Assembly: GCF_047601505.1 (NCBI RefSeq)
Contig: NZ_JASGJD010000001.1
Span: forward strand, 1,550,001 to 1,614,000
Source of the DNA: Cloacibacterium sp047601505
GTDB lineage: Bacteria > Bacteroidota > Bacteroidia > Flavobacteriales > Weeksellaceae
Direction of reading: 5' to 3'
DNA: 64,000 nucleotides
The notes below the pieces were generated by a model, which was given only the letters and a program-made list of their open reading frames with translations, was not told where the DNA came from and did not search any database. The translations under genes and the position numbers were made by a program. Shown here piece by piece: positions 36,801-44,718 of the stretch (positions are counted from its first letter, which is position 1; the number at the start of each line of letters is the position of its first letter).

Positions 36801-36935
36801 TACTTCTTGAATAGTTTTTTCTTTTACAGTATCTCTTTTGGGTTTAGACTGAGCATCTAAATCTGGAAATGCAAATAGCGCAAGAACAGCAACACTATAT
36901 TTTAGATTTGGAGTAATCAAATTTTTGTATTTCAT
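33900..36935 (-). CDS. SusC/RagA-family TonB-linked outer-membrane transporter
   Basis: The 1011-residue protein has a signal peptide (to DLDAQ29) and then goes almost at once into KTIQEVVMIGYGTAKKSDLT and the plug (VPVASVAEALTGRVAGLSV, SPLIIVDGFPVN, ISVLKDASSTAIYGSRGANG). The barrel ends with RQIVFGFNLNF, aromatic at the C-terminus as usual. The N-terminal carboxypeptidase-regulatory-like domain (~80 residues) of most SusC proteins is absent. It imports pectin oligosaccharides into the periplasm with energy from TonB-ExbBD. It starts 12 bp after the GH28 gene and precedes susD. Confidence 0.95.
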   Translation of the reverse strand: MKYKNLITPNLKYSVAVLALFAFPDLDAQSKPKRDTVKEKTIQEVVMIGYGTAKKSDLTGSVAVIKGADLKNVPVASVAEALTGRVAGLSVTSTEGSPDATINLKVRGGTSISQDSSPLIIVDGFPVNSLNDISSSDIENISVLKDASSTAIYGSRGANGVVLITTKSGREGKLSVSLNSFMGYKFLAKKIKVLSPYDYAKWQYEYAMLDSSSPTPSNANATTYEKYFGQFNEMNKFKDYEALDWQDKLMGNTGTFQNTDLGVRGGSDKISYNLGLTHYKEDGILMGSGFKRDNITLGLKNKASKNLEIGLKFRYSKTTIDGSGTNEQKEASSADSRLRNMVGYSPINIPGLVSEDIGSSTEDDYLINPYVANRDNARSQDKRNYSMQGSINWKIIKNLEFHSEIGTDFYRNKDNRFYGVSTYYARTMPLGTNQNKPALIMIDEENNRFRIANTLNYDFKSYLGEDHSVKLLLGQEYINYTSNVLTNTMQGYFKTFTFEDAVNFSSSAQYANADNFNYQDDRLFSFFGRVNYDYKDKYLLTATMRADGSSKFLDNNKWGYFPSAALGWKLSSESFLENVDWIKFLKLRASYGKAGNNNIPVGQLVQTYQNTLSAWINNVANYWAPYKIMANPDLKWETTTTQNVGLDFELFKGKLSGTIDLYKNKTSDLLLLFPTIGTGYDAQYRNMGDNQNKGLEITLNYDAIKKQDYKLSFAINSAWNKNKILSLGIMNDFTTSSTWTSSPAIGNDYLISVGNPLGLIYGYVSDGRYEVSDFDYNNDKYTLKAGIANSNPTVGYLAPGSMKLKDLNGDGVVNDKDRTVIGNTNPKSTGGFTINGVVKNFDISAAFNWSIGNDVYNADKIEFTSATTSPDGQYRNLSAVMADGSRWTNIDPNSGALVTDPTALAALNANTTMWSPYMSRYVVSSWAIEDGSFLRLNTLTLGYSLPDSLVKKLKLSKIRLFATGYNLFVLTNYSGSDPEVSTRRKTPLTPGVDSSPYPRSRQIVFGFNLNF

Positions 36936-36947
36936 GATTTACAAATT

Positions 36948-38399
36948 TTAATTTTGTGGTGTTATAATTTTTTTGTCTTTAATATAAGACTCAGTGATTT
37001 TTAAATTTTTGATATTATTTATTTTAAATTCATCTTTCACTTTATCTATCTTTATGTTTTTAAGAGTAATATTTTCAATTTTTGAATTTTCTAATCCATC
37101 TGCGAATATTACATACTTGCCAGCGTCTTTTACGGTAATATTTTCCATATAGATGTTTTTAATTTTAGGAATGAAATCTCCAGTTTGATTGCCATAAACG
37201 CTATATTTCATTGTAATATGTAGAAGAGCTTCCTTTACTTGTCCTACGATGATGTTTTTTACATAAAGTCCATCTACAAAACCACCTCTTTTGGTGTTTG
37301 TTTTAAGTCTTATGGCACGGTCTAGATTAGGGCTGTCCATATAACAATTGTAGGCAAATACGTTTTTAACACCTGCAGACATTTCGCTACCGATTACCAC
37401 ACCTCCGTGTCCGTCTATCATTTTACAATCTCTTACAATAATATTTTCTGTGGTGATTCCTATTCTTCTTCCTTCTGAATCTCTTCCTGCTTTTATTGCA
37501 ATACAATCGTCGCCAGTATTGAAAATAGAATTTTTTATCAAAACGTTTTTAGAATATTCGGGATCACATCCATCATTATTTGGACCATGACTAGCGATAT
37601 GTACTCCATCCACAATTACATTTTTACTTTTCATAGGATGAATAATCCAAAATGGTGCGTTAATGATTTTTATATCTTTTATCAAAACATTCTCACATTC
37701 GAAAGGTTCTATAAAGTTTGGTCTTAGATAATGTCCATCTCCAAAAATTCTTTTTTCTACAGGAACATTTTTTTCGGACATATCCATTAGTCTAGGTAGA
37801 TTTTCTAAATCTTGTTGAGAAGGATTTCCTTTAGTATAGCCATATTCGTTACCTTCTGAAGTACTTCCTTTCCATGGCCACCAATTTTCATTATTACCTT
37901 GTCCATTCAGAATTCCTTTTCCTGTGATAGCAATGTTTTTTTTGTGATATGCATAGATTAATGGTGAGTAATTCATAAGTTCTATTCCTTCAAAAGAAGT
38001 GTGTACGATTGGGTAATCTTTAGGATTTGTACTGAAAATTATTTCTGCACCATCTTCTAAATGCAAGTTTACGTTGTCTTCTAAATGAATAGCACCTGTT
38101 AAATATTTACCAAAAGGTACAATTACTTTTCCTCCTCCGTTTTTGTTGCATTCTTCAATTGCTTTTTTAAAACTATCTGTGCATAATGTTATTCCATCTG
38201 GTTTTGCACCATAGTTTACAATGTTGTAAGTAGCATTTTTAAATTTTGGCTCTTGTATAGTTTTTTCTATCTTCATCATTTCACTGAGAGGAAAACTACC
38301 ATCAGTATTCTTGCTAGCTGTACAAGAAAATGTTACATAAGTCACTAGTGTACTTATAGCCAATTTTAAAGTGTTATTTAAAGTTAAATTTTTAAGCAT
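36948..38399 (-). CDS. GH28 galacturonase, lipoprotein, first gene of the SusCD operon
   Basis: The start chosen is 38399 (MLKNLTLNNTLKL). A frame opening at 38450 adds 17 residues but would place the predicted operator and -7 box inside the gene. The product has 483 residues with a lipobox (YVTFSC, Cys26). GH28 motifs are canonical: NNDGCDP, TGDDCIAIKAG, DGHGGVVIGSEMS and RAIRLK. The Cys-rich GDDC and the GSE form suggest an exo-acting galacturonase that releases mono- or digalacturonate from chain ends, but that is inference. It is the promoter-proximal gene of GH28-susC-susD-GH43-CE8-PL1. Confidence 0.93.
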   Translation of the reverse strand: MLKNLTLNNTLKLAISTLVTYVTFSCTASKNTDGSFPLSEMMKIEKTIQEPKFKNATYNIVNYGAKPDGITLCTDSFKKAIEECNKNGGGKVIVPFGKYLTGAIHLEDNVNLHLEDGAEIIFSTNPKDYPIVHTSFEGIELMNYSPLIYAYHKKNIAITGKGILNGQGNNENWWPWKGSTSEGNEYGYTKGNPSQQDLENLPRLMDMSEKNVPVEKRIFGDGHYLRPNFIEPFECENVLIKDIKIINAPFWIIHPMKSKNVIVDGVHIASHGPNNDGCDPEYSKNVLIKNSIFNTGDDCIAIKAGRDSEGRRIGITTENIIVRDCKMIDGHGGVVIGSEMSAGVKNVFAYNCYMDSPNLDRAIRLKTNTKRGGFVDGLYVKNIIVGQVKEALLHITMKYSVYGNQTGDFIPKIKNIYMENITVKDAGKYVIFADGLENSKIENITLKNIKIDKVKDEFKINNIKNLKITESYIKDKKIITPQN

Positions 38400-38425
38400 T
38401 ATTTTAAGTAATTTGTTGTTCTTAA

Positions 38426-38445
38426 TGCAATCGATTACAAATATA
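38426..38445 (-). promoter_or_regulatory. Predicted operator and -7 box of the GH28-susCD operon
   Basis: On the minus strand TATATTTG (38438-38445) overlaps by two bases TGTAATCGATTGCA (38426-38439). The chosen GH28 start codon lies 27 bp downstream. Confidence 0.7.
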
Positions 38446-38845
38446 AACATTTCGTTGACATGTCCAAATAATTTTAATTAATAAGTCTTATTTATTTTTA
38501 ATGCATTGTTTTTCAGTATTTTAATTTATTGTTTATGTCGCCGCTGATTTAAAACTAGTTTAATTTTTTTAAATTTCTTGAAGTTATTTTTAACTGTTTT
38601 TTATAGTTAGCTGTTAACTTTCTGTTAATATTGAATTAATTAGGCTTTTTTTTGATATTTAGAGTTATCTATTTCGTCTAATATTTTGCTTGTATTTTGA
38701 ATGTTGCAAATTTCGTACAGTTGTTTAATATTTTCAAATTTCATTAAGTATTTGAAAGTTAGATGTTTAAAAATAATATCAAGCATTGTATTTTGAGTGT
38801 TTGAAATAAAACTTAATTATTAGTATTATTATTTATTTTAATTAG

Positions 38846-38853
38846 TAGATTTG
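38846..38853 (+). promoter_or_regulatory. Probable -7 box of the LacI-family regulator gene
   Basis: TAGATTTG matches the Bacteroidota -7 consensus TAnnTTTG, 46 bp before the start codon. No convincing -33 was seen. Confidence 0.45.
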
Positions 38854-38899
38854 CAACTTGTTACATAACTGAATTTTAAAGATTATTAAAAATAATCAA

Positions 38900-39919
38900 A
38901 TGGCAAAAAAAGTTACCATATATGACATTGCAGAAAAACTTAATATTGCTGCTGCAACTGTTTCAAGAGCATTAAATGATAACCCTAAAATTAGTGATGC
39001 TACTAAAAAGCTAGTGATGGAAACTGCTGAAAAGATGAATTATAGGCAGAATAGATTAGCTATTGCATTGAAAAGCGGCAAAACAAATAATGTTGGTGTT
39101 ATTGTACCCAGAGTGAATACTAATTTTTTTGGTTCGGTAATTAGAGGAATTGAAGATGAGTTGAATGCTAGTGGTTATCAGGTAATTATATGCCAAACAC
39201 ATAATGATGAAGAAAAAGAAGCAGACAATGTTGAGTCTCTTTTAAATTCTCAAGTTGATGCAATTTTTATGTCAACATCAAGTAGAAATACAGATACATT
39301 TGATAAAATATTGAAGAAAAAAATTCCCTTAATATTTTTTGATAGAAAGAAAACAATGGATAATGTAAGCTCAGTAACGATTGATGATTTTGCAGGGGGC
39401 TACATTGCTACAAAACACCTAATAGACCAAGGTTGTAAAAAAATTGCACATGTTTCTACGGGCGATTTGAATATTGAAATATTTAGAGAAAGGTTTGCAG
39501 GATATAAACAAGCGTTATATGATAACAATATACCATATAGTGAAGACTATGTTTTAACTACAAAAAGTAATATAGAAGATGGAAGAGAGGCTGTGAAAAA
39601 GCTTTTTAGTTTAAAAAATAAACCAGATGCTATATTTTCAGCTAGTGATTTTGTTGCACTTGGTGCAATAAAAGAATTGCAAGAAATGAAGATTAAAGTT
39701 CCTAAAGATGTTGCTATTGTGGGCTTTAGTAATGAACCATTTACTAATTTTCTTGAATTGTCTATTAGTACTGTAGATCAATTTCCATTAGAAATGGGAA
39801 GAATGACAGCAAGGGTATTTCTTGCTCAAACCGATATGACAGATTTGGATAAAATTCAGAAAAAAGTGGTAATTGAACCGAAACTTATTGTTAGAAAATC
39901 TTCTGATAGAAGAAGTTAA
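38900..39919 (+). CDS. LacI-family transcriptional regulator of the pectin locus
   Basis: The 339-residue protein has a LacI helix-turn-helix (TIYDIAEKLNIAAATVSRAL, residues ~6-25) and hinge (NRLAIALKSGKTNNVGVIV). The periplasmic-binding-protein-like effector domain follows (IRGIEDELNASGYQVIICQT, LIFFDRK, DAIFSASDFVALGA, VAIVGFSNEP). It sits between the GH28-SusCD operon and the kduI operon, and six sites of LacI-operator type lie at promoters of this locus. It most likely represses them and is released by a pectin breakdown intermediate such as KDG or its precursors (inference). It is a functional counterpart of KdgR, though not of the IclR type. A strong terminator follows. Confidence 0.93.
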   Translation: MAKKVTIYDIAEKLNIAAATVSRALNDNPKISDATKKLVMETAEKMNYRQNRLAIALKSGKTNNVGVIVPRVNTNFFGSVIRGIEDELNASGYQVIICQTHNDEEKEADNVESLLNSQVDAIFMSTSSRNTDTFDKILKKKIPLIFFDRKKTMDNVSSVTIDDFAGGYIATKHLIDQGCKKIAHVSTGDLNIEIFRERFAGYKQALYDNNIPYSEDYVLTTKSNIEDGREAVKKLFSLKNKPDAIFSASDFVALGAIKELQEMKIKVPKDVAIVGFSNEPFTNFLELSISTVDQFPLEMGRMTARVFLAQTDMTDLDKIQKKVVIEPKLIVRKSSDRRS

Positions 39920-39940
39920 TTTTTTGTTTTATCATATATT

Positions 39941-39982
39941 AAAAAAGCATTGATGTGAAGTTTTTGGCATCAATGCTTTTTT
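39941..39982 (+). terminator. Intrinsic terminator after the LacI-family gene
   Basis: A perfect 15-bp stem AAAAAAGCATTGATG (39941-39955) / CATCAATGCTTTTTT (39968-39982) with a 12-nt loop and a T run. Confidence 0.93.
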
Positions 39983-40181
39983 ATTTTGATCTGAAAATGC
40001 TATTATTTTACTCTTTTTTTTCTTTAATATTTTAGAATTCATAACTAATAATATAAATGATTTATTGTTTCAATTCGTTGTTTTTTAATTCTTTATGTTT
40101 TTTAATTGCTAATTTTTTCTTTAAATTTTAATAGAATTATAAAAAAAATGTAATTTTTATTTCGGATTAAAAAAATTGTGT

Positions 40182-40203
40182 TACTTTTGTGTAATCGATT
40201 ACA
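40182..40203 (+). promoter_or_regulatory. Predicted operator and -7 box of the kduI operon
   Basis: TACTTTTG (40182-40189) is followed without gap by the perfect palindrome TGTAATCGATTACA (40190-40203), 12 bp before the kduI start codon. This is the best match to the consensus in the window. The short leader leaves little room for translation signals other than AT-rich sequence. Confidence 0.75.
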
Positions 40204-40215
40204 ATATTTTTAATC

Positions 40216-41052
40216 ATGACAAATTATTCATTTAGATATGCATCTCATCCTAATGATGCTAAAAATTATACTACAGAAAGAATTAGAGAAGAATTTCTTC
40301 TAGAAAATTTATTTACTAAAGATGAAGTTAATCTAGTGTACTCTATGTATGATAGATTAATAGTGGGAGGAGCAATGCCCATAAATAAATCTTTAAAATT
40401 AGAAACCATTCCTTATCTGAAATCTGAAAATTTCTTAGATAGAAGAGAGTTAGGAATTGTGAATGTTGGTGGCAAAGGAAGTGTATCTGTAGATGGAGAA
40501 ATTTTCGAACTCAACAAAAAAGAAGCTCTTTATTTAGGTAAAGACACTAAAGAAGTGGTGTTTGCAAGTTTGGAAGAAACTCCAGCTTTGTTTTATTTTA
40601 ATTCTGCACCTGCTCACAAGAAATTTCCAAACAAAAAAATAACAAAAGAAAATGCTATAGTTATTGAATTAGGCGAAGAAAAATATGCCAACAAAAGAAT
40701 TCTCAATAAACTCATCGTTAACGAATTGGTTGAAACTTGCCAATTGCAGATGGGTCTTACAGAACTTCTCCCAGGAAATGTCTGGAATACCATGCCGGCT
40801 CATACCCACGAAAGAAGAATGGAAGCTTATTTCTATTTCGATTTGGAAGAAGGGCAAGTCATTTCTCATTTTATGGGGCAACCACAAGAAACAAGACATT
40901 TATTTTTACAAAATAATCAAGCGATTTTGTCGCCAGAATGGTCAATCCATTCAGGAGCTGGAACTTCTAACTATTCCTTTATTTGGGGAATGGGAGGCGA
41001 AAATTTAGATTATGGCGATATGGACGTTTGTTCACCTAAAGATTTAAAATAA
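40216..41052 (+). CDS. kduI: 5-dehydro-4-deoxy-D-glucuronate isomerase
   Basis: This 278-residue enzyme has the usual length for KduI. The zinc site is visible as H196-x-H198 and E203 (PAHTHERRMEAYFYF) with a later His at ~244 (WSIHSG). It converts 5-keto-4-deoxyuronate (DKI) to 2,5-diketo-3-deoxygluconate in the cytoplasm, the step after KdgF or spontaneous ring opening of unsaturated galacturonate. First gene of the operon; its stop overlaps the kduD start by one base. Confidence 0.97.
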   Translation: MTNYSFRYASHPNDAKNYTTERIREEFLLENLFTKDEVNLVYSMYDRLIVGGAMPINKSLKLETIPYLKSENFLDRRELGIVNVGGKGSVSVDGEIFELNKKEALYLGKDTKEVVFASLEETPALFYFNSAPAHKKFPNKKITKENAIVIELGEEKYANKRILNKLIVNELVETCQLQMGLTELLPGNVWNTMPAHTHERRMEAYFYFDLEEGQVISHFMGQPQETRHLFLQNNQAILSPEWSIHSGAGTSNYSFIWGMGGENLDYGDMDVCSPKDLK

Positions 41053-41840
41053 TGATGGAATTATTCAACCTAACAGGAAAAAATGCAATGATAACCGGAG
41101 GAACTCACGGTTTAGGGATGGCAATGGCAGATGCTTTAGCTCAGGCTGGTGCTCAACTTATTATCACAGGAACTACACCTTCTAAAATGGAGGATGCTTT
41201 AGCGTATTATCATGCTAAAGGTTATCAAGCAAAAGGTTATCTTTTTGATGTAACCAATGAAACAGATGCTGCAAAATATGTAGAATTGATAACAAAAGAA
41301 GTAGGCGGTATTCATATTTTGGTAAACAATGCCGGAATTATTAAAAGAGTTCCCGCAATTTCTATGCAAGTTTTAGAATTCCGTCAAGTGATAGATGTGG
41401 ATTTGGTAGGGCCTTTTATAATGTCTCAACTCGTTGCAAAACAAATGATTGAATGTAAAGAAGGTAAAATAATAAACATTTGTTCTATGATGAGCGAGCT
41501 TGGCAGAAATACTGTTTCGGCTTATGCTGCGGCAAAAGGCGGATTGAAAATGCTGACTCGAAATTTAGCAACAGAATGGGCAAAATATAATATTCAGGTA
41601 AACGGAATTGGACCAGGATATTTTGCTACTTCTCAAACAGCGCCAATCAGAGTAGATGGGCATCCTTTCAATGATTTTATTATCAGCAGAACACCTGCAG
41701 CAAGATGGGGAAATCCTGAAGATTTGGCAGGAGCTACCATATTTTTGGCATCTAAAGCCAGTGATTTTGTAAACGGGCAAATAATATATGTAGATGGCGG
41801 AATTTTAGCTACCATCGGTAAACCTAATAATGAAGAATAG
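41052..41840 (+). CDS. kduD: 2-dehydro-3-deoxy-D-gluconate 5-dehydrogenase (SDR)
   Basis: The 262-residue short-chain dehydrogenase has cofactor motif TGGTHGLG (15-22), NNAG (92-95) and the catalytic Ser145, Tyr158 and Lys162 (SAYAAAKGG). It reduces 2,5-diketo-3-deoxygluconate to KDG. Two adjacent Met codons exist (41052 and 41055); either may serve. Overlaps kduI, and uxaC starts 8 bp after it. Confidence 0.96.
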   Translation: MMELFNLTGKNAMITGGTHGLGMAMADALAQAGAQLIITGTTPSKMEDALAYYHAKGYQAKGYLFDVTNETDAAKYVELITKEVGGIHILVNNAGIIKRVPAISMQVLEFRQVIDVDLVGPFIMSQLVAKQMIECKEGKIINICSMMSELGRNTVSAYAAAKGGLKMLTRNLATEWAKYNIQVNGIGPGYFATSQTAPIRVDGHPFNDFIISRTPAARWGNPEDLAGATIFLASKASDFVNGQIIYVDGGILATIGKPNNEE

Positions 41841-41848
41841 AATATAAT

Positions 41849-43249
41849 ATGACAACAAAATTTATCCACGAGAATTTTCTATTAGAAAATAAATATTCAG
41901 AAGAATTATATCATAATTACTCAAAGAATCAACCGATTATCGATTATCATAATCACTTATCGCCACAATTAATTTGTGAAGATTATGTATTTAATAATAT
42001 ATCAGAGGTTTGGATAAAGGGCGATCATTACAAATGGCGCGCGATGCGAACATTAGGAGTAAGCGAAAAATTTATTACGGGAGTAGCATCGGATAAGGAA
42101 AAATTTTTGCAATGGGGCAAAACGGTACCATACACATTACGAAATCCACTATACCATTGGACGCACTTAGAATTGGCGAGGTATTTTGATATTTACGAAT
42201 TGTTAAACGAAAAAACAGCAGAAGGGATTTATGAAGAAACGTCAGCTAGATTAAATTCATCAGAATATTCATGTCAGAATTTGTTGAGAAAAGTAAATGT
42301 AAAAGTAGTTTGTACGACAGAAGATCCTACAGATACATTAGAATATCATCAGAAAATGAGAGCTAATGGCTTAGATATAAAGGTAAGTACATCATTTCGA
42401 CCAGATAAATCAATATTAATAGGATTAGAAGGTTATAACGAATACATAGATGCATTAGGACAGTCAGCAGGAATAGAAATTCAGAGTTATGACGACTTAT
42501 GCAATGCATTGCAGAAAAGAATCTCTTATTTTAACGATAATGGTTGTAAAGTTTCAGACCATGGTTTAGAACAAATCTATTTTGAAGAATTTACAGCATC
42601 AGAAATTCAAAATATCTTTATAAAGAAAAGATCAAATCAAGAACTTTCACAAGAAGAAATTTTAAAATTCCAAAGTTCAGTATTGCTTTTCTTATCCGAA
42701 ACATATCACCAGTTTGGTTGGGTACAGCAGTTTCACTTAGGAGCTCTCAGAAATAACAATGCACGCATGCACCGCATTTTAGGACCAGACACTGGTTGGG
42801 ATTCCATTGGCGATTTTTCTCAAGCCAGAAAACTTTCACAGTTTTTAAATGCGCTAGATACAAAAGATAAATTAACGAAAACCATTCTATATAATTTGAA
42901 TCCCGCAGACAACGAGGTATTGGCAACAATGATAGGTAACTTTAATGATGGTAGTGTAAAAGGCAAAGTACAGTTTGGTTCTGGATGGTGGTTTTTAGAC
43001 CAAAAAGATGGGATGACCAAACAGATGAATGCGTTATCTAATATGGGATTATTAAGTTGTTTTATAGGCATGTTAACAGATTCGAGAAGCTTTTTATCGT
43101 TTCCACGTCACGAATATTTTCGAAGAGTCCTATGTAATTTATTAGGCAAAGAAATAGAAAGCGGAGAATTGCCAAACGATATGGAATTGATAGGCAAAAT
43201 GGTTTCAGACATCAGCTATCATAATGCTGAAGAATATTTTAATTTTTAG
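41849..43249 (+). CDS. uxaC: Glucuronate/galacturonate isomerase
   Basis: This 466-residue enzyme matches UxaC over its length: HENFLLENKYSEELYH, PIIDYHNHLSPQ with the metal-binding H-x-H, WKAMRTLG-like KWRAMRTLGVSE, VVCTTEDPTDTLEYH, FHLGALRNNN and the C-terminal LTDSRSFLSFPRHEYFRR. It isomerises D-galacturonate to D-tagaturonate, the entry to the saturated-uronate branch. It belongs to the operon begun by kduI. Confidence 0.97.
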   Translation: MTTKFIHENFLLENKYSEELYHNYSKNQPIIDYHNHLSPQLICEDYVFNNISEVWIKGDHYKWRAMRTLGVSEKFITGVASDKEKFLQWGKTVPYTLRNPLYHWTHLELARYFDIYELLNEKTAEGIYEETSARLNSSEYSCQNLLRKVNVKVVCTTEDPTDTLEYHQKMRANGLDIKVSTSFRPDKSILIGLEGYNEYIDALGQSAGIEIQSYDDLCNALQKRISYFNDNGCKVSDHGLEQIYFEEFTASEIQNIFIKKRSNQELSQEEILKFQSSVLLFLSETYHQFGWVQQFHLGALRNNNARMHRILGPDTGWDSIGDFSQARKLSQFLNALDTKDKLTKTILYNLNPADNEVLATMIGNFNDGSVKGKVQFGSGWWFLDQKDGMTKQMNALSNMGLLSCFIGMLTDSRSFLSFPRHEYFRRVLCNLLGKEIESGELPNDMELIGKMVSDISYHNAEEYFNF

Positions 43250-43258
43250 TATTGAATT

Positions 43259-43582
43259 ATGTTTTTAGAAAGCACAGATTTTGTTTGGGAAAAAATTGAT
43301 GAAAACTTAGAAAGAGCACTGATAGGTTTTGATGATTCGCTGATGCAGACCATCGTTCGATTCAAAAAAGGAGGAATCGGTTATTTGCACCATCATTTTC
43401 ATTCTCAATGTGCCTTTATAGCAAAAGGTTCATTTGAAGTACAAATAGAAAACGAGAAAAAAATCTTATCAGCAGGAGATTCTTTTTTTGTTCCTTCGGA
43501 ATTAGTGCACGGTGTTGTTTGCCTAGAAGATGGGATTTTAGTAGAAAGTTTTAGCCCAGCACGAAAAGATTTTTTAAGTTAA
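43259..43582 (+). CDS. kdgF: KdgF-type cupin (unsaturated uronate ring-opening enzyme)
   Basis: This 107-residue single-cupin protein has metal ligands in HHHFHSQ (H44-H48, Q50) and H84 in PSELVHGV, plus the C-terminal SFSPARKDFL. KdgF converts 4,5-unsaturated galacturonate to linear 5-keto-4-deoxyuronate, feeding KduI. From memory of characterised KdgF enzymes the last motif normally reads D-x-F-x-x-x-R; here it is E96-x-F98-x-x-x-R102, a conservative change. Between uxaC (9 bp) and a sugar kinase (4 bp). Confidence 0.9.
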   Translation: MFLESTDFVWEKIDENLERALIGFDDSLMQTIVRFKKGGIGYLHHHFHSQCAFIAKGSFEVQIENEKKILSAGDSFFVPSELVHGVVCLEDGILVESFSPARKDFLS

Positions 43583-43586
43583 ATAT

Positions 43587-44591
43587 ATGAGTAGAATAGC
43601 AACATTTGGAGAGATTTTATTGCGATTATCGCCACCAAGTCATCTTAGGCTCACGCAAGCCACATCATTTGATTTGTACTACGGTTGCGCAGAGGCTAAT
43701 GTTGCTGCATCATTGGCAAAATTTGGTTTTCCAGTAAAATTTATTACCGCAGTTCCTCCCAACGAATTAGGAGAGTCTTCACTTAGTATGTTGCGTTCAT
43801 TTGGGGTAGAGCCTATCGCCAAAATACAAGGAAAGCGTTTAGGAATTTATTATTTTGAACAAGGAGCATCAGAAAGACCTGGGAAAGTAGTTTACGACAG
43901 AGAAGATTCATCTTTTTCGATGCTTAGAAAAGGAATGATAGATTGGGAAACAATATTTGAGGATGTAGATTGGTTTCATTGGTCTGGTATTACACCTTCT
44001 CTTTCTTTAGAATTGGCAGAATTATGTGAAGAAGCATTAGAAGTAGCTTCCAGAAAAGGATTAACCATATCAGCAGATATGAACTATCGCCCAACTCTTT
44101 GGAATTATGGGAAAAAAGCCAACGAAATAATGCCAAATTTAATACAGTATTGCGATTTACTTTTAGGAGGAATCCATGAATCAGAAATTGTCTTAGGAAT
44201 TGAGGTAAACCATCAAGATACCGAAGAAGAAATATTTCAAAAATGGATGAAAGCATTTCCAAAACTCAAAACTATTGTTACCACCAAAAGATTGCACGCC
44301 AATGCATCGTCTAACGGAGTAAGTGCAGAATTTTATAATGGTAAAGATTTATTAAAATCAAAAGAATACAACGTCTCTCACATTATAGACAGGATAGGAG
44401 CAGGTGATGCATTTATGGCAGGAATTATTTATGGAATGATTACTTGGCCAGAAAATCATCAAAAAGCTTTAGAATTTGCCGTAGCTGCAACTTGTCTTAA
44501 ACATTCAATCTCTGGAGATATTAACTTATCAAGTGCAGAAGAAATTAAAGCTCTGATGTCTGGCAAAGGAGGAGGAAGAGTCTCACGTTAA
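43587..44591 (+). CDS. PfkB-family sugar kinase, KDG-kinase-like (first of two)
   Basis: This 334-residue ribokinase/PfkB enzyme has LLRLSPPSHLRLTQA at the start and DRIGAGDAFMAGIIYG near the end (catalytic Asp in GAGD). It is the same family as the next gene and similar along the whole length, but the region GGIHESEIVLG replaces the usual GNEEDAE block near the substrate/ATP site. It could be a second KDG kinase or act on a related keto-acid sugar. It is within 4 bp of kdgF, so it belongs to the kduI operon. Confidence 0.85.
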   Translation: MSRIATFGEILLRLSPPSHLRLTQATSFDLYYGCAEANVAASLAKFGFPVKFITAVPPNELGESSLSMLRSFGVEPIAKIQGKRLGIYYFEQGASERPGKVVYDREDSSFSMLRKGMIDWETIFEDVDWFHWSGITPSLSLELAELCEEALEVASRKGLTISADMNYRPTLWNYGKKANEIMPNLIQYCDLLLGGIHESEIVLGIEVNHQDTEEEIFQKWMKAFPKLKTIVTTKRLHANASSNGVSAEFYNGKDLLKSKEYNVSHIIDRIGAGDAFMAGIIYGMITWPENHQKALEFAVAATCLKHSISGDINLSSAEEIKALMSGKGGGRVSR

Positions 44592-44648
44592 TTGAGAAAG
44601 AAGAGTCAAAAATGGATTTATAAAGATATTTTGCTTAAAGCATTTTTT

Positions 44649-44704
44649 CTAAAGCAAAATAAAAATAATTAAAACAATAGCCTAAAGCCTAAAGCAAAAT
44701 AAAA
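44649..44704. repeat. Short direct repeat in the kinase-kinase spacer
   Basis: The 16-mer CTAAAGCAAAATAAAA occurs exactly at 44649-44664 and 44689-44704, with further CTAAAGC units between (GCCTAAAGCCTAAAGC). The spacer has no other content. Confidence 0.7.
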
Positions 44705-44718
44705 AAAGCAAAAAAGAT

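Larger units (their letters stand above)
38400..38899. other. Divergent regulatory region between GH28/SusCD operon and lacI
   Basis: This 500-bp AT-rich region contains the operator and -7 box of the minus-strand operon near 38426-38445 and a -7 box TAGATTTG at 38846-38853 for the regulator gene. No operator-like 14-mer was found near the regulator's own promoter. No gene or stable RNA structure was recognised in the rest. Confidence 0.55.

Noticed and set aside
38451..38845. Possible riboswitch or small RNA in the long leader before the LacI-family gene
   Set aside because: No stable stem or known aptamer core could be found by eye; the region is uniformly AT-rich.
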